Shown here in pieces: positions 26,442 to 35,577 of a stretch of 64,000 bases of DNA. The notes under the pieces were generated by a model that saw only the letters and a program-made list of their open reading frames with translations, ran no database searches and was not told where the DNA came from. Location of the stretch: the NCBI RefSeq assembly GCF_018919175.1, contig NZ_JAHLQL010000001.1:1116001-1180000 (forward strand). Direction: 5' to 3'. Position 1 is the first letter of the stretch, and each line of letters starts with the position of its first letter. The translations under genes were made by a program, and so were the position numbers. The stretch comes from Clostridium simiarum (lineage in GTDB: Bacteria; Bacillota; Clostridia; Clostridiales; Clostridiaceae).

Positions 26442-27268
26442 ATGCCCACTGCCTCCTTTTCCTTCAACTCTAAATCCTCATTTTTATCTACAATATCATA
26501 GGTAATACATACTGGACGATTACTCTTAGGTTCAATAACAACATCAGCATTGATATTAAAGGTTTTTCTAAGCACCTCTGGAGTCATAACTTCCTCAGGA
26601 GCTCCATGTTTTATGATAGCGCCTTTTTCAATAGCAATAATATAGTCAGAAAATCTTGCAGCAAGATTTAAATCATGAAGTACCATAACAATAGTACACT
26701 GTTGATTACGGTTAAGCTCGTATAAAAGTTTTAAAACCTCTAATTGATGAGCAAGATCAAGGTAAGTAGTAGGTTCATCTAATAAAATTAAATCAGTTTG
26801 CTGCGCTAGAGCCATAGCAATCCAAACTCTTTGTCTTTGCCCTCCTGATAAAGCATCAATTTCTCTTCTCTCAAACTCACTTAACTTAGTTGCATCTAAA
26901 GCCCATTTAACAATTCTTTTATCTTCCTCTGTGAGATTTCCAAAACCTTTTTGATGAGGGAAACGTCCATATGCAACTAACTCACCTACAGTAAGTCCAT
27001 TTGGTGCAGTAGGAGTTTGAGGAAGTATTGCCATCTTTTTAGCTATTTCTTTTGTAGGTAATCTACTTATATCTTGTCCACTTAGATGTACTACACCCTT
27101 CTTAGGCTTTAATATACGTCCAATCGCTTTCAAAATAGTTGATTTTCCGCAGCCATTTGCTCCTATAATAGAAGTTATCTTTCCCTTTGGTATCTGCATA
27201 TTTAATTCCTTTACAATGAGAGTATCATCATAAGCTATATCTAAATTTTTAGTTTCAATACTTTTCAT
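26438..27268 (-). CDS. Iron-siderophore ABC transporter ATPase (FecE/FepC type)
   Basis: A 276-residue ATPase. Walker A GANGCGKST, signature LSGGQRQRV, Walker B LILLDEPTTYLD and switch histidine VLHDLNLA are all intact, and GELVAYGRFPHQ is typical of FepC/FhuC. It powers the two FecCD permeases encoded immediately upstream. The gap to the permease gene is 10 bases, and it overlaps the ABC exporter gene by four. Confidence 0.95.
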   Translation of the reverse strand: MKSIETKNLDIAYDDTLIVKELNMQIPKGKITSIIGANGCGKSTILKAIGRILKPKKGVVHLSGQDISRLPTKEIAKKMAILPQTPTAPNGLTVGELVAYGRFPHQKGFGNLTEEDKRIVKWALDATKLSEFERREIDALSGGQRQRVWIAMALAQQTDLILLDEPTTYLDLAHQLEVLKLLYELNRNQQCTIVMVLHDLNLAARFSDYIIAIEKGAIIKHGAPEEVMTPEVLRKTFNINADVVIEPKSNRPVCITYDIVDKNEDLELKEKEAVGI

Positions 27269-27278
27269 ACAAACCTCC

Positions 27279-28292
27279 TTAATTTGACTTTATTAATAAG
27301 TATAAGAAGTAAGGTGTAGTTAATACAGTAATAATAATTCCTGTAGGAATATCGGTTCCAAGACTTATAGTTCTAGTAATAGTGTCTGATAATAGAATAA
27401 TTATTGAGCCTACTAAAGATGCGGTAGGAATCAATAATTTATGATTTGAGCCTACAAACTTCCTTGCCATATGTGGAGAAATCATTCCAACAAAAAAGAA
27501 GTTTCCACCTAAGGCCACACTGCCTGACGATAGAGCAACAGCTGCTATAGCTAGACCTATGAATTCTCTCTTTACTGCTACTCCTAATCCTGTTGCAGTT
27601 TCATTACCAAGATTTAAAGTATTCAAAGTACGTGATTTATAAAGTACATATAAAAATAGAATCAATATCCAAGGTGCAAGAATAGAAATATATGTCCAAT
27701 TGTCTCCCCAAAGACTTCCTGCATTCCATCTTTGAACAAAATCCATCTGTTTTTCATCTAGCTTTAAAGTAAGCATCATAGTAACAGCACTATATCCGCT
27801 TCCAACCGCCACTCCTGTCAAAATTAATCCTGTAGGTGATATATTTTTTCCTCTTTTATAGGAAAGTAAAAATATAAGCACTGCTGCTGTCATTCCACCT
27901 ATAAAAGCTAGAAGGGGGAGAGCAATAGCTGAAGATAAACTATCTACCTTAAAAACAACTATAAACAATAATACAAACAACCCAGAACCAGAACTTATTC
28001 CCAAAGTTCCAGGACTAGCCATATCATTGCGAAGTAAACTCTGCATTACACATCCAGCTGTTCCCATACCAATACCTATAAGAATAGTTAATACAATACG
28101 AGGAAGACGAAAATCATATACTATAAGATTTTGTTTAGCTGTACCTTTTCCAATAAGGACATTAAAAACTTCTGAAGGAGAGAGATTCATTTTACCTGAG
28201 TTCACGCTTATTACTGCCACAACTAACAGTACAATGGTAAGTACCAAAATAATAGTTAAGCCACGTGAAACTGAATAGCCCTTTTTCTTCAT
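27279..28292 (-). CDS. Iron-siderophore ABC permease (FecCD), second subunit
   Basis: A 337-residue protein of about nine or ten membrane segments with FecCD hallmarks: RLPRIVLTILIGIGMGTAG near residue 65, SGSGLFVLL, GLGVAVKREFIGLA and FFVGMISPHMARKFVG near the end (ATPase coupling region). It pairs with the permease at 28289, whose stop overlaps this start by four bases. Together they form a heterodimeric channel for an iron-chelate. Confidence 0.95.
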   Translation of the reverse strand: MKKKGYSVSRGLTIILVLTIVLLVVAVISVNSGKMNLSPSEVFNVLIGKGTAKQNLIVYDFRLPRIVLTILIGIGMGTAGCVMQSLLRNDMASPGTLGISSGSGLFVLLFIVVFKVDSLSSAIALPLLAFIGGMTAAVLIFLLSYKRGKNISPTGLILTGVAVGSGYSAVTMMLTLKLDEKQMDFVQRWNAGSLWGDNWTYISILAPWILILFLYVLYKSRTLNTLNLGNETATGLGVAVKREFIGLAIAAVALSSGSVALGGNFFFVGMISPHMARKFVGSNHKLLIPTASLVGSIIILLSDTITRTISLGTDIPTGIIITVLTTPYFLYLLIKSN

Positions 28293-29317
28293 TCGAATTC
28301 CCTCCTTTGTACTCTTGTAAGATAAAGAAAATACGGAACCCCTATTACAGCAAAAATAATTCCAATGGGAGTTTCATAAGGCTTATTAATAAGCCTTCCA
28401 ACTAGATCTGCTGATACAGTTAATAGTGCTCCATATAATCCTGCAGCTGGAATAATGTATCTATAATCTACCCCTATAAGATAGCGAACTATGTGTGGTA
28501 CTATTAATCCTACAAACCCAACAGGACCTACAACAATTACAGAAAGTCCTGTAAGTATTAAAACAACTATAGTAGATATGCCTTTAACTCCCTTAGTATT
28601 AAGCCCAAGACCTATAGCTGCATCATCTCCAAGATTTAAAAGAGTAATTGAAGGTGATATAATAAGAGCTGTAATTATACCAATAATAAAGAATGGGAAA
28701 ACTATAGCAAGTTCACTCCATTTAGCACCTGCTGTTCCTCCAGCAGTCCAATAAGCTAAAGCATGCCCAAGTCTATATTTAATAGAAAGATATTGGCTAA
28801 AAGCACCAAATAACATTGATATAGAAATACCTGCTAAAACAAGTCTCTGTGGTTTCATGCCTCCTCTGCCAATAGACGCAATAAAATAAGTCATACCTGT
28901 AGTAACAGCTGCACCAATAAATGCAAAAAGCATCATCTGTCCATAACTTCCACCAGGTAAAAATGCCATACAAAAAGCTATTGCAAAAGAAGCACCACTA
29001 CTTATACCCATAAGTCCAGAATCAGCAAGAGGATTTCTTGTGGTTCCCTGCATTATAGCACCACATATGGAAAGGCTTGAACCAACAATTATATTAGCTG
29101 CTATACGAGGAAGCCTTAGAGTTTGAATAATCTGGTGTTCAGTTAAAGAAGAGTCAAAATTAAAAATGGCTCCCCAAGCCGTAGACAAATCCATATCAGC
29201 AGCACCAAAAGAAATTGATGCCGCTGACATAATCACCAGCAAAACCACCCCTGCAATCATGTAGATTGTAAAATTCAAAGCCCCTAATTGTCGCTTTTTA
29301 TTATAGGTATCTTGCAT
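28289..29317 (-). CDS. Iron-siderophore ABC permease (FecCD), first subunit
   Basis: A 342-residue FecCD permease. It shows RLPRIAANIIVGSSLSICGAIMQG, NPLADSGLMGISSGASFA, GLGLNTKGVKG and VGFVGLIVPHIVRYLIG. About ten membrane segments. It follows the binding-protein gene by 25 bases and overlaps the second permease gene by four. The order of binding protein, two permeases and ATPase is the classic siderophore uptake arrangement. Confidence 0.95.
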   Translation of the reverse strand: MQDTYNKKRQLGALNFTIYMIAGVVLLVIMSAASISFGAADMDLSTAWGAIFNFDSSLTEHQIIQTLRLPRIAANIIVGSSLSICGAIMQGTTRNPLADSGLMGISSGASFAIAFCMAFLPGGSYGQMMLFAFIGAAVTTGMTYFIASIGRGGMKPQRLVLAGISISMLFGAFSQYLSIKYRLGHALAYWTAGGTAGAKWSELAIVFPFFIIGIITALIISPSITLLNLGDDAAIGLGLNTKGVKGISTIVVLILTGLSVIVVGPVGFVGLIVPHIVRYLIGVDYRYIIPAAGLYGALLTVSADLVGRLINKPYETPIGIIFAVIGVPYFLYLTRVQRREFE

Positions 29318-29342
29318 ATTTATTTTCCTTTCTTAATTAGAA

Positions 29343-30275
29343 TTATTTAGCTAATGAATTTATTGCATTAACCATATAGTCAAGTTGTTCAGTAAGACTT
29401 AAGATATCAGAGTAAAAGAAAAGTCCTTGATACTTTGCTGGAATTTCTATAACCCTTCCCTCTTTAACTGCAGGGATACTCTTCCAAATATCTGTTTTTG
29501 CATAATCGGATTCCTTACCTTCCTGTCTACACCATAGTATATAATCTCCAAAATACTCATTGGCTACTTCATAACTTATATGTCCACGTCCTTCTCCTGA
29601 TTTTTCTATAAGCTGTTTAAGCTTGTCTGGATATTTAAGTCCAAGATATTCATATACTAAAGTACCACCTCTAGAGCCTGTTTCATAATATATGCCACTC
29701 CACTCACCAGTAGCTCCCCAATCTTCCAAGATGCTGAAAGTTTTACCTGAAAATGTATCACCTTTAAGAGTTTTCTTGGCCTCTGCAAGTTTTTCTTCAA
29801 AGTTAGAAACCGCCTTCTCGGCTTCACTCTTACGTCCTGTAGCTTCTCCTATGGTTTTTATACGCTGAACAGAATCCATATCTCCTTCTTGGATAACAAG
29901 AACTGGAGCTATTTTGCTGAATTTATCAAAGTCTGCCTCGTCATATGTAATTATAAGATCTGGTTCTAAATTCATCACATCTTCCGGCTCCCACTTTTCA
30001 ATTTTTGTAGAAACTTTAAGAGTATCATAAAAAGGCATACTTTCTTGAGCCCAAGCATTATATCCAACTAAATTTAACCCTAAAGCAATAACATCTCCAA
30101 CATACCAATTAGCGATAACACGCTTAGGATTAACAGGAACTTCAATATCCCCTTTTGCAGTAGATATGGTACGCATAGTTGCTTCTTCTTTTTCTGCATT
30201 TTTAGACGAAGAGCAGCCAGCAAAAATCATAGTAGTCATAAGCATTGCACAAAATAATGACAATAATTTTTTCAT
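29343..30275 (-). CDS. Siderophore-binding lipoprotein 1
   Basis: A 310-residue extracellular binding protein. The signal peptide ends in a lipobox (LLSLFCAMLMTTMIFAGC, lipidated Cys at about residue 20), followed by a Ser/Lys linker and a class III (FecB-like) fold: PKRVIANWYVGDVIALGL, EDVMNLEPDLIITYDEADFDKFSKIAP, and SIPAVKEGRVIEIP. It delivers ferric siderophore to the FecCD permeases encoded downstream. A second copy with the same promoter lies at 31685-32578, about 2.3 kb away. The ligand is not known. Confidence 0.95.
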   Translation of the reverse strand: MKKLLSLFCAMLMTTMIFAGCSSSKNAEKEEATMRTISTAKGDIEVPVNPKRVIANWYVGDVIALGLNLVGYNAWAQESMPFYDTLKVSTKIEKWEPEDVMNLEPDLIITYDEADFDKFSKIAPVLVIQEGDMDSVQRIKTIGEATGRKSEAEKAVSNFEEKLAEAKKTLKGDTFSGKTFSILEDWGATGEWSGIYYETGSRGGTLVYEYLGLKYPDKLKQLIEKSGEGRGHISYEVANEYFGDYILWCRQEGKESDYAKTDIWKSIPAVKEGRVIEIPAKYQGLFFYSDILSLTEQLDYMVNAINSLAK

Positions 30276-30525
30276 TTTATACCTCTCCCTTATAAATAAC
30301 TTATATTAATCCAATAACGCTAACATCTACGTTATATACAAATGTAAGACTAGTCTAACTTTTAAAATCGTAGCATTTATAAATTCTTCTGTCAATCGCT
30401 TAAGAAGCCCATTTTCAGAAGTCATTTTCTATTAAAAAGAGAGTAACTTATTGTTTTATAATAGTTAAATGAAAATGCTTATCGTTGTTATGGATTGTAA
30501 ATTAAATAAAATAGATTATGTTTTT
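30276..30525 (-). repeat. Promoter-region repeat, copy 1 (upstream of binding protein 1)
   Basis: About 250 bases directly upstream of the gene are more than 90% identical by eye to 32579-32826 upstream of the second binding-protein gene. Both hold the same predicted leader, the shared inverted repeat ATAACG...CGTTAT (30314-30335), and the segment ending near AAATAAAATAGATTATG. Regulatory sites are therefore shared. Confidence 0.85.
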
Positions 30526-30526
30526 A

Positions 30527-30556
30527 TTGAAATTCATTCTCAAATGATGCTATAAT
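30527..30556 (+). promoter_or_regulatory. Promoter of the araC-type gene with Fur-box-like overlap
   Basis: TTGAAA (30527-30532), 18 bases, TATAAT (30551-30556). On the opposite strand TGAGAATGAATTTCA (30528-30542) matches the 7-1-7 Fur-box pattern TGATAATNATTATCA at 11-12 of 15 positions and covers the -35 region. Iron repression of the regulator is plausible. Confidence 0.5.
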
Positions 30557-30597
30557 ATTCTTACTTTAAATCAAAGAAAAGGCAGGTGTAGAGTTTT

Positions 30598-31566
30598 ATG
30601 GATGAATATATAGATTCTTCTTGGAATGCTTTAGCGGATAAATATAATCTTGTTAAAAGGCATTATGGTAATGGGCAGATTTATGATTTTCCCCCTCATT
30701 GGTCAAATGGATGGATTTCAGAAGTAAACCCATCTAAAGGTTTATTTGTTTCAAGTGCTTGGCTTACTCCAAGTGAACAGCTAGTACATACAATAAATTC
30801 AAGTAAACCTTTTATGATAATTTTTTGTGTTGACTGTGGAGAAATAGTCTATTCACAACAAGGAAAAAAAAGACAAGTTCTTTCTCCAATCACTCATCTA
30901 ATTATTAACCCTCAAAAACAATTTACTTTTACTTTCTCAAAAGACGTACACTATTGTTTTACTAGTGTTTTAATTTTTGATGATTTTATAAAACCTTTTC
31001 TTAAAGAACGTACTAATGCACCTAAAATCAGTGTTGAGGATGCGAAGCTTTGGAAAACACAACACTACAACACCCCTGATATAATGCTTATTTTAGAGCA
31101 AATTAGATGGGCTGTAAGAAATGCAGACATGCCTTTACTTGCTTTTGAGGGTATGACTTTACATCTTTTATCTGCAATGGCTAGAAATTTCCCTGATATA
31201 CCTAAAGGAAGAAGTAGCCGCCGTCACTATGTTACTTGGGAAAATGAGCAAAAGATTTATAAAGTTAAAACCAAAATTGATGAAAATATTTTAAATCTTC
31301 CAGATACAATTGAACTATGCAGAATAGCTGGAATGAGCGAAAGTAAACTTCGTGAATCCTTTAAAAACCATTATGGAATTCCTCTTTATAAATATATTCG
31401 TAGAGAAACCATGAAAAGAGCAATGCAGCTCTTATCTGCTGATCATCTAAGTATTCGTAATATATCTGAACTATGTGGCTATAAAAACCCAGCCAAATTT
31501 GCTGCTGCCTTTAAAGATGTCCATGGAATTACTCCTAGTAATTTTAGAAAATCTTTTAACTTATAA
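30598..31566 (+). CDS. AraC-family regulator of siderophore uptake
   Basis: A 322-residue protein. A long N-terminal ligand-binding domain precedes a C-terminal double helix-turn-helix (about residues 220-320: LCRIAGMSESKLRESFKNHYGIPLYKYIRRETMKRAMQLL and ISELCGYKNPAKFAAAFKDVHGITPSNFRKSF), as in PchR/YbtA-type activators that respond to ferric siderophores. It lies between the two binding-protein genes and is divergent from the uptake operon, so it most likely activates it when the siderophore enters. Confidence 0.9.
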   Translation: MDEYIDSSWNALADKYNLVKRHYGNGQIYDFPPHWSNGWISEVNPSKGLFVSSAWLTPSEQLVHTINSSKPFMIIFCVDCGEIVYSQQGKKRQVLSPITHLIINPQKQFTFTFSKDVHYCFTSVLIFDDFIKPFLKERTNAPKISVEDAKLWKTQHYNTPDIMLILEQIRWAVRNADMPLLAFEGMTLHLLSAMARNFPDIPKGRSSRRHYVTWENEQKIYKVKTKIDENILNLPDTIELCRIAGMSESKLRESFKNHYGIPLYKYIRRETMKRAMQLLSADHLSIRNISELCGYKNPAKFAAAFKDVHGITPSNFRKSFNL

Positions 31567-31580
31567 ATAAAAAAATTGAA

Positions 31581-31671
31581 GCTGTCCACTAAGAATAAAT
31601 ACTACACTATATTATGCTAATTCTAAATTTGCAAAACAATATAGTGTATGTATTCTCCTCAGTGGGACAGC
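31581..31671. terminator. Long imperfect hairpin after the araC-type gene
   Basis: Arms of about 31-35 bases (gctgtccact...tatatt and aatata...agtgggacagc) pair with several mismatches around a loop of about 24 bases. It lies between convergent genes. The length is unusual for a simple terminator, and a small element-derived palindrome is possible. Confidence 0.6.
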
Positions 31672-31684
31672 CCACTCTTTCTTA

Positions 31685-32578
31685 CTAACCTTCTAGTAAT
31701 TTATTCATAATATAATCTAACTGTACATTAGATGAATAAATATCTATATCATAAAATAAGTCAAAATCAATTGGTATAACATGTCCTTCTTTAACTGCGG
31801 GAATTGACTGCCAAACTGGATTACTGGCTAGTTTCCCAATCTCTCCACTAAATATTATATAATCTCCAGCATAATCCTTAATTGTTTCAAGAGAAACCTC
31901 TCGATGCTGGTCTTTACCAATAATTTCATTTTGTATAACCTCTGGTGCTTTGAATCCTAATTGACTGTAAATTAGGTCACCTCCACGTCCCCATTTATCA
32001 CCATACACCCAAACTCCTCCACTTTGATTGCTTTCAAAAATGCTGAATTTCTTATCCATAATATTTTTAGAATCCAATTGTTTCTTTGCATTATTTACCT
32101 TTTCCTTAAAATTAGACAATACCGTTGCTGCCTCTTCTTTTTTATTTAAAACCTCTCCTAAAAAGGTTATTCTCTCCTCCATATTAAGAGTAGTAAAAGG
32201 AATATAAACCGTAGGAGCAATCTTAGAGAATTCATTAATCTTTTCTTCACTTATAACAAGAATAAGGTCTGGCTCATATTTCATTATCTCTTCTGGCTCA
32301 AACTTTTCCCATACTGGTAAACCCTCTACCTCTTTTTCATACGCCCTACCTTTTGCATCATAGGTAGCTACTGGTTTAACTCCTAAAGCCAAAACATCAC
32401 CCATTCCATATGTAGCAATAACTCTTTTGGGATTAGCCGGAACCTTAACATCTCCTCTTACAGTACTTACAGTGCGAACAGCTTCTTCTTTTTTAGTAGT
32501 ATCCTTAGCTGAAGAACAACCAACTAAAATTAAAGTAGTGATAAATATTGCACAAAATAATGCCAATAATTTTTTCAT
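31685..32578 (-). CDS. Siderophore-binding lipoprotein 2
   Basis: A 297-residue paralogue of the protein at 29343. I start at 32578 (MKKLLALFCAIFITT), eight bases after GGGAGAG. The lipobox ends at ILVGC, then SSAKDTTKKEE and a FecB-like fold (NPKRVIATYGMGDVLALGV, EEIMKYEPDLILVISEEK, IPAVKEGHVIPID). Signal peptide, leader and promoter are near-identical to copy 1, while the mature part has diverged. It therefore probably binds a different chelate for the same permease. It has no permease of its own. Confidence 0.93.
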   Translation of the reverse strand: MKKLLALFCAIFITTLILVGCSSAKDTTKKEEAVRTVSTVRGDVKVPANPKRVIATYGMGDVLALGVKPVATYDAKGRAYEKEVEGLPVWEKFEPEEIMKYEPDLILVISEEKINEFSKIAPTVYIPFTTLNMEERITFLGEVLNKKEEAATVLSNFKEKVNNAKKQLDSKNIMDKKFSIFESNQSGGVWVYGDKWGRGGDLIYSQLGFKAPEVIQNEIIGKDQHREVSLETIKDYAGDYIIFSGEIGKLASNPVWQSIPAVKEGHVIPIDFDLFYDIDIYSSNVQLDYIMNKLLEG

Positions 32579-32826
32579 TTTATATCTCTCCCTTATAAAC
32601 ATCTTATATTAATCCAATAACGCTAGCACCTGCGTTATATATAAATGTAAGGCTAGTCTAACTTTTAAAATCGTAGCATTTATAAATTCTCCTGTCAATC
32701 GCTTAAGAAGCCCATTTTCAAAAGTCATTTTCTATTAAAATGAGAGTAACTTATTGTTTTATAAGCGTTAAATGAAAATACTTCTCGTTGTTATGGATTG
32801 TAAATTAAATAAAATAGATTATGTTT
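32579..32826 (-). repeat. Promoter-region repeat, copy 2 (upstream of binding protein 2)
   Basis: Direct repeat of 30276-30525, including the palindromic ATAACGC...GCGTTAT (32617-32638), here two bases longer than in copy 1. Identity ends abruptly after AATAGATTATGTTT; copy 1 continues into the araC promoter and copy 2 does not. The remaining gap to 33042 shows nothing further. Confidence 0.85.
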
Positions 32827-33042
32827 AATGATTTATCAATCTTACAAATTCCTATTTCTCTATGGCTTGAAAGTTAATTTTTTCCTCTATCATAACATAT
32901 ATTGTAAATCTTTCATTTTTTTATAATACTATGTTTTAAACTTTAAAGATAACCTATGTAGTTTATAGCAATATTTGTGGCTATAAATTTCATTTACTAT
33001 GTACGGTTCACCTTTTATAATTCTAAACTTCCTTAAAAAACG

Positions 33043-33078
33043 GTAAAACCCTGGACTAATCAGATTAGTCGAGGGTTT
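33043..33078 (-). terminator. Terminator of the exonuclease gene
   Basis: A hairpin (aaaccct-g-gactaatc / gattagtc-g-agggttt) lies about 100 bases past the stop of the gene at 33182. On the minus strand it is followed by TTTTACCGTTTTTT. A second weak GGTGG/CCACC repeat lies at 33080-33112. Confidence 0.6.
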
Positions 33079-33181
33079 CATTGGTGGTGGCAAGGCGTAC
33101 CTAACCACCATTCTATTAGCCTTTCTCTCACATAATATTATTTCATGAAAAATATATATTACATCAATTTTCCAATTTAAC

Positions 33182-34327
33182 TTAATCTTTATTTATTAAC
33201 TTTAAAAACTCATCTTCAGACAATATTTGTATTCCTAACTCTTGTGCCTTTGTTAACTTACTACCTGGATTTTCACCTACCACTAATATATCTGTTTTTT
33301 TACTTACGCTACTTTTTACAATACCACCATATTGTATGGCAAGCTCAGAAATCTTTACTCTACTTTTTAAAGTGTCTCCTGTAAACACTATACTTTTATT
33401 TTCTAATATATTTTCAATAATATTTTCTTTAGCCAGTTCTAATCTTGCTTTATCTTCTTCCCGTTTTTTCTTATCCATTACATAATTTCTTTTTATTGTA
33501 CCATTATTGCTACTACTTCCTAATTTACTCCATTTTTTAGGTTTTAATTTTTTTAATAATTCTAATAGATCAAGTACATCTTGCATTGCAGTATGCTTTT
33601 GATCATCTTTTATATTATAATGGTTTAATAAATCTTTTAATTTATAGCTATCTAATTTTTCTATTGTTTTTATTGTATTCATACTGCAATAGAATGTTTG
33701 ATCTTGATCTACCCAATCCCAATAACTTAAAAAGCTTCTTTCAAAACTAGCATTATGCGCTACTATTGGATACTTATATTTTAAAATTAGATTTCTAAAT
33801 TCTTCTCTTAGCTTTTCATTTTCTTCTATGTTATCTAATCCCGAACCATATCCTTTTTTATACTCATCTTCATTATTAATAATAGCTAAATGTAATTCGT
33901 CTACAATCTCATAGTCTTCTACAACTATAGCTGCTACTTCTCTTATTCCATCTTTAGGTGAAAAACTAAATGGGGTTTCTATATCCACTATTATTAATTT
34001 TTCTTTTTTATTTACTCTTTCTTTTTTTGGTATCTCCTTTAAATCCTTTTCTTCAGCTGAAATATCTTTAGAAAAACCTTTTTTTTGCATATCTAAAAAA
34101 TAATCAGGATGAATACTATGTAATCCTCCATTAACATATAATACAATCTCATTATTATCAACAAATCCTGCCACCTTACATTCTACAGGCTTGTTCGTAT
34201 ATACACCTTTATAATAAAATTGTTTTACTTCAGTAGACTTTGAGGATATAAGCTTCCACTCTCTTAATTTTTCTAACTCTTCTTCTATAGACTCAAATGC
34301 CTTCCAATCTCTTTTAGGTTCTAACAT
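33182..34327 (-). CDS. DEDDh 3'-5' exonuclease with C-terminal BRCT domain
   Basis: A 381-residue protein. The middle (about residues 112-270) is a DnaQ-type exonuclease: Exo [13 protein letters not shown] (Asp, Glu), Exo [14 protein letters not shown] (Asn, not the more usual Asp, in a region of typical shape) and Exo [13 protein letters not shown] (His, Asp). The end (about 305-380) is a BRCT domain: [25 protein letters not shown], then [23 protein letters not shown]. The first 90 residues resemble no domain I know. Such proteins are thought to act in DNA repair or replication-end trimming. It stands alone. Confidence 0.88.
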   Translation of the reverse strand: MLEPKRDWKAFESIEEELEKLREWKLISSKSTEVKQFYYKGVYTNKPVECKVAGFVDNNEIVLYVNGGLHSIHPDYFLDMQKKGFSKDISAEEKDLKEIPKKERVNKKEKLIIVDIETPFSFSPKDGIREVAAIVVEDYEIVDELHLAIINNEDEYKKGYGSGLDNIEENEKLREEFRNLILKYKYPIVAHNASFERSFLSYWDWVDQDQTFYCSMNTIKTIEKLDSYKLKDLLNHYNIKDDQKHTAMQDVLDLLELLKKLKPKKWSKLGSSSNNGTIKRNYVMDKKKREEDKARLELAKENIIENILENKSIVFTGDTLKSRVKISELAIQYGGIVKSSVSKKTDILVVGENPGSKLTKAQELGIQILSEDEFLKLINKD

Positions 34328-34496
34328 ATCTTTTCTCCAATCTTCACCATATGAAATACTAATAATTTATCAATAGTTTTTTCAATAATATCTTTTAAAT
34401 CTATTTTGGCACCATTCTCTTTTCTTAAAAAACTTTTCTTCATTTCATTTACAATTTATTCACCACATTAAACCCTTGATTTACTGCTATTTGAAA

Positions 34497-34842
34497 AGTG
34501 GTGCTATATTTTGTTTTAAGTTTGAGCTAAAATCATTTTTATTTGAATTTATATAATATCCATAAGGATTTCCTAGCTGCAAAATATCAATGTATTCTTC
34601 CAAATCTTTATTTCTCTTATTACTACATATATAAAAAAATGCCTCATATTTTATTACATTTTCCCTGAACTTACTTCATCTAGTATTCCAAGTAACTAAT
34701 ACATCTTATAACTTGCTACAACGTTTTCATCATCAATATCTCTTGAAAAAACTCTTGAATCTATTTCCCCGCCATTCGGTAAATCATAACAAATTTCTTT
34801 ATTGTTTAATAAACTTGTTTGCTCAAATAATTCTACATCCAT
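34497..34842 (-). pseudogene. Decayed gene, copy A of a duplicated remnant
   Basis: A start with a GGAG site at 34842 reads MDVELFEQTSLLNNKEICYD for 48 codons to a stop. In shifted frames the sequence then resumes as KFRENVIKYEAFFYICSNK followed by DLEEYIDILQLGNPYGYY and ends at 34497. The last part is nearly identical to the remnant at 44976-45131. The family is unknown. The rest of the 34328-34895 gap shows no gene. Confidence 0.6.
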
Positions 34843-34895
34843 ATTTACTCCTTTAAATCAATTTCTATCAAAATCTATCTATATGTAATTTCTAT

Positions 34896-35219
34896 TTAAT
34901 ACACCCGTTCTAGCACAATCCCCTCATCAAAGCCTCCTCTTTCTTTTTTCTTCTCATCTCTTTTTTTCATCAATTCTTCTTCGCTATATCCCAAGTTTTT
35001 AGCCAAACCAAACAGCACTTCCATTACATCTGCAAGCTCTTCTAGGTTCTTGCCTTTTGTATCTTTATCTTCTATAAATTCCGCTACTTCTTCATGAAGC
35101 TTTTTCTCTAATAATTCTAAATGCTCCTCTTTTGATGCTGTTTTTATGTCATACTTTTTACCCTCTGCTTCTATTACCTGTGGAATTTTATTTCTTACTA
35201 ATTTGTTATATACCTTCAT
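34896..35219 (-). CDS. MazG-like nucleotide pyrophosphohydrolase
   Basis: A 107-residue protein. The N-terminal VYNKLVRNKIPQVIEAEGKK is the hallmark of a short phosphoribosyl-ATP pyrophosphohydrolase-like family. The acidic metal site follows: LHEEVAEFIEDKD and LEELADVMEVLFGLAKNLG. It probably removes pyrophosphate from non-canonical nucleotides as a housecleaning enzyme. Substrate unknown. Confidence 0.85.
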   Translation of the reverse strand: MKVYNKLVRNKIPQVIEAEGKKYDIKTASKEEHLELLEKKLHEEVAEFIEDKDTKGKNLEELADVMEVLFGLAKNLGYSEEELMKKRDEKKKERGGFDEGIVLERVY

Positions 35220-35298
35220 ATTACTTACCTTCTTAAAACTTTATTTAATAATTTTATTTTACCACATATAAACAAAATGTTTTAATTTTAGGTACAGG

Positions 35299-35577
35299 TT
35301 ACCTTTTACTTTTAAATAGTATTAGCGCCACTGCTGTAGAAATAATATCTGCTAGCGGCATGGCTAAAAAAATAGAAAATACAGGTGTAATACCCATGTC
35401 TATTTTGAAAAACAATTGGAAACAATAGAAAATACCTGTCTTGTAAGTCCTAATATTATTGCTTGAATCTCTCTATTGGTAACTTGTAAAAGAGTCATAA
35501 TTGTATAAAGTATACCTACCAACGAAAATGTTATGAAAATTACTTTTATTATTGCAGTAGCCGCACTACAAATTTAC
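35299..35577 (-). pseudogene. C-terminal remnant of a MATE-family efflux pump
   Basis: With one frameshift the minus strand reads SLVGILYTIMTLLQVTNREI and AIILGLTRQVF, then TGITPVFSIFLAMPLADIIS and ALILFKSKR before a stop at 35299. These match the last helices of NorM/DinF-type multidrug transporters. The N-terminal two thirds are absent, replaced by the intact gene at 35578. Confidence 0.65.

Noticed and set aside
33001..33012. GTACGGTTC resembling the end of a group II intron domain V (also near 55784)
   Set aside because: The surrounding bases do not fold into a domain V hairpin and no reverse-transcriptase reading frame is nearby.
32929..33111. 60-codon minus-strand frame
   Set aside because: It covers terminator hairpins and has no binding site.
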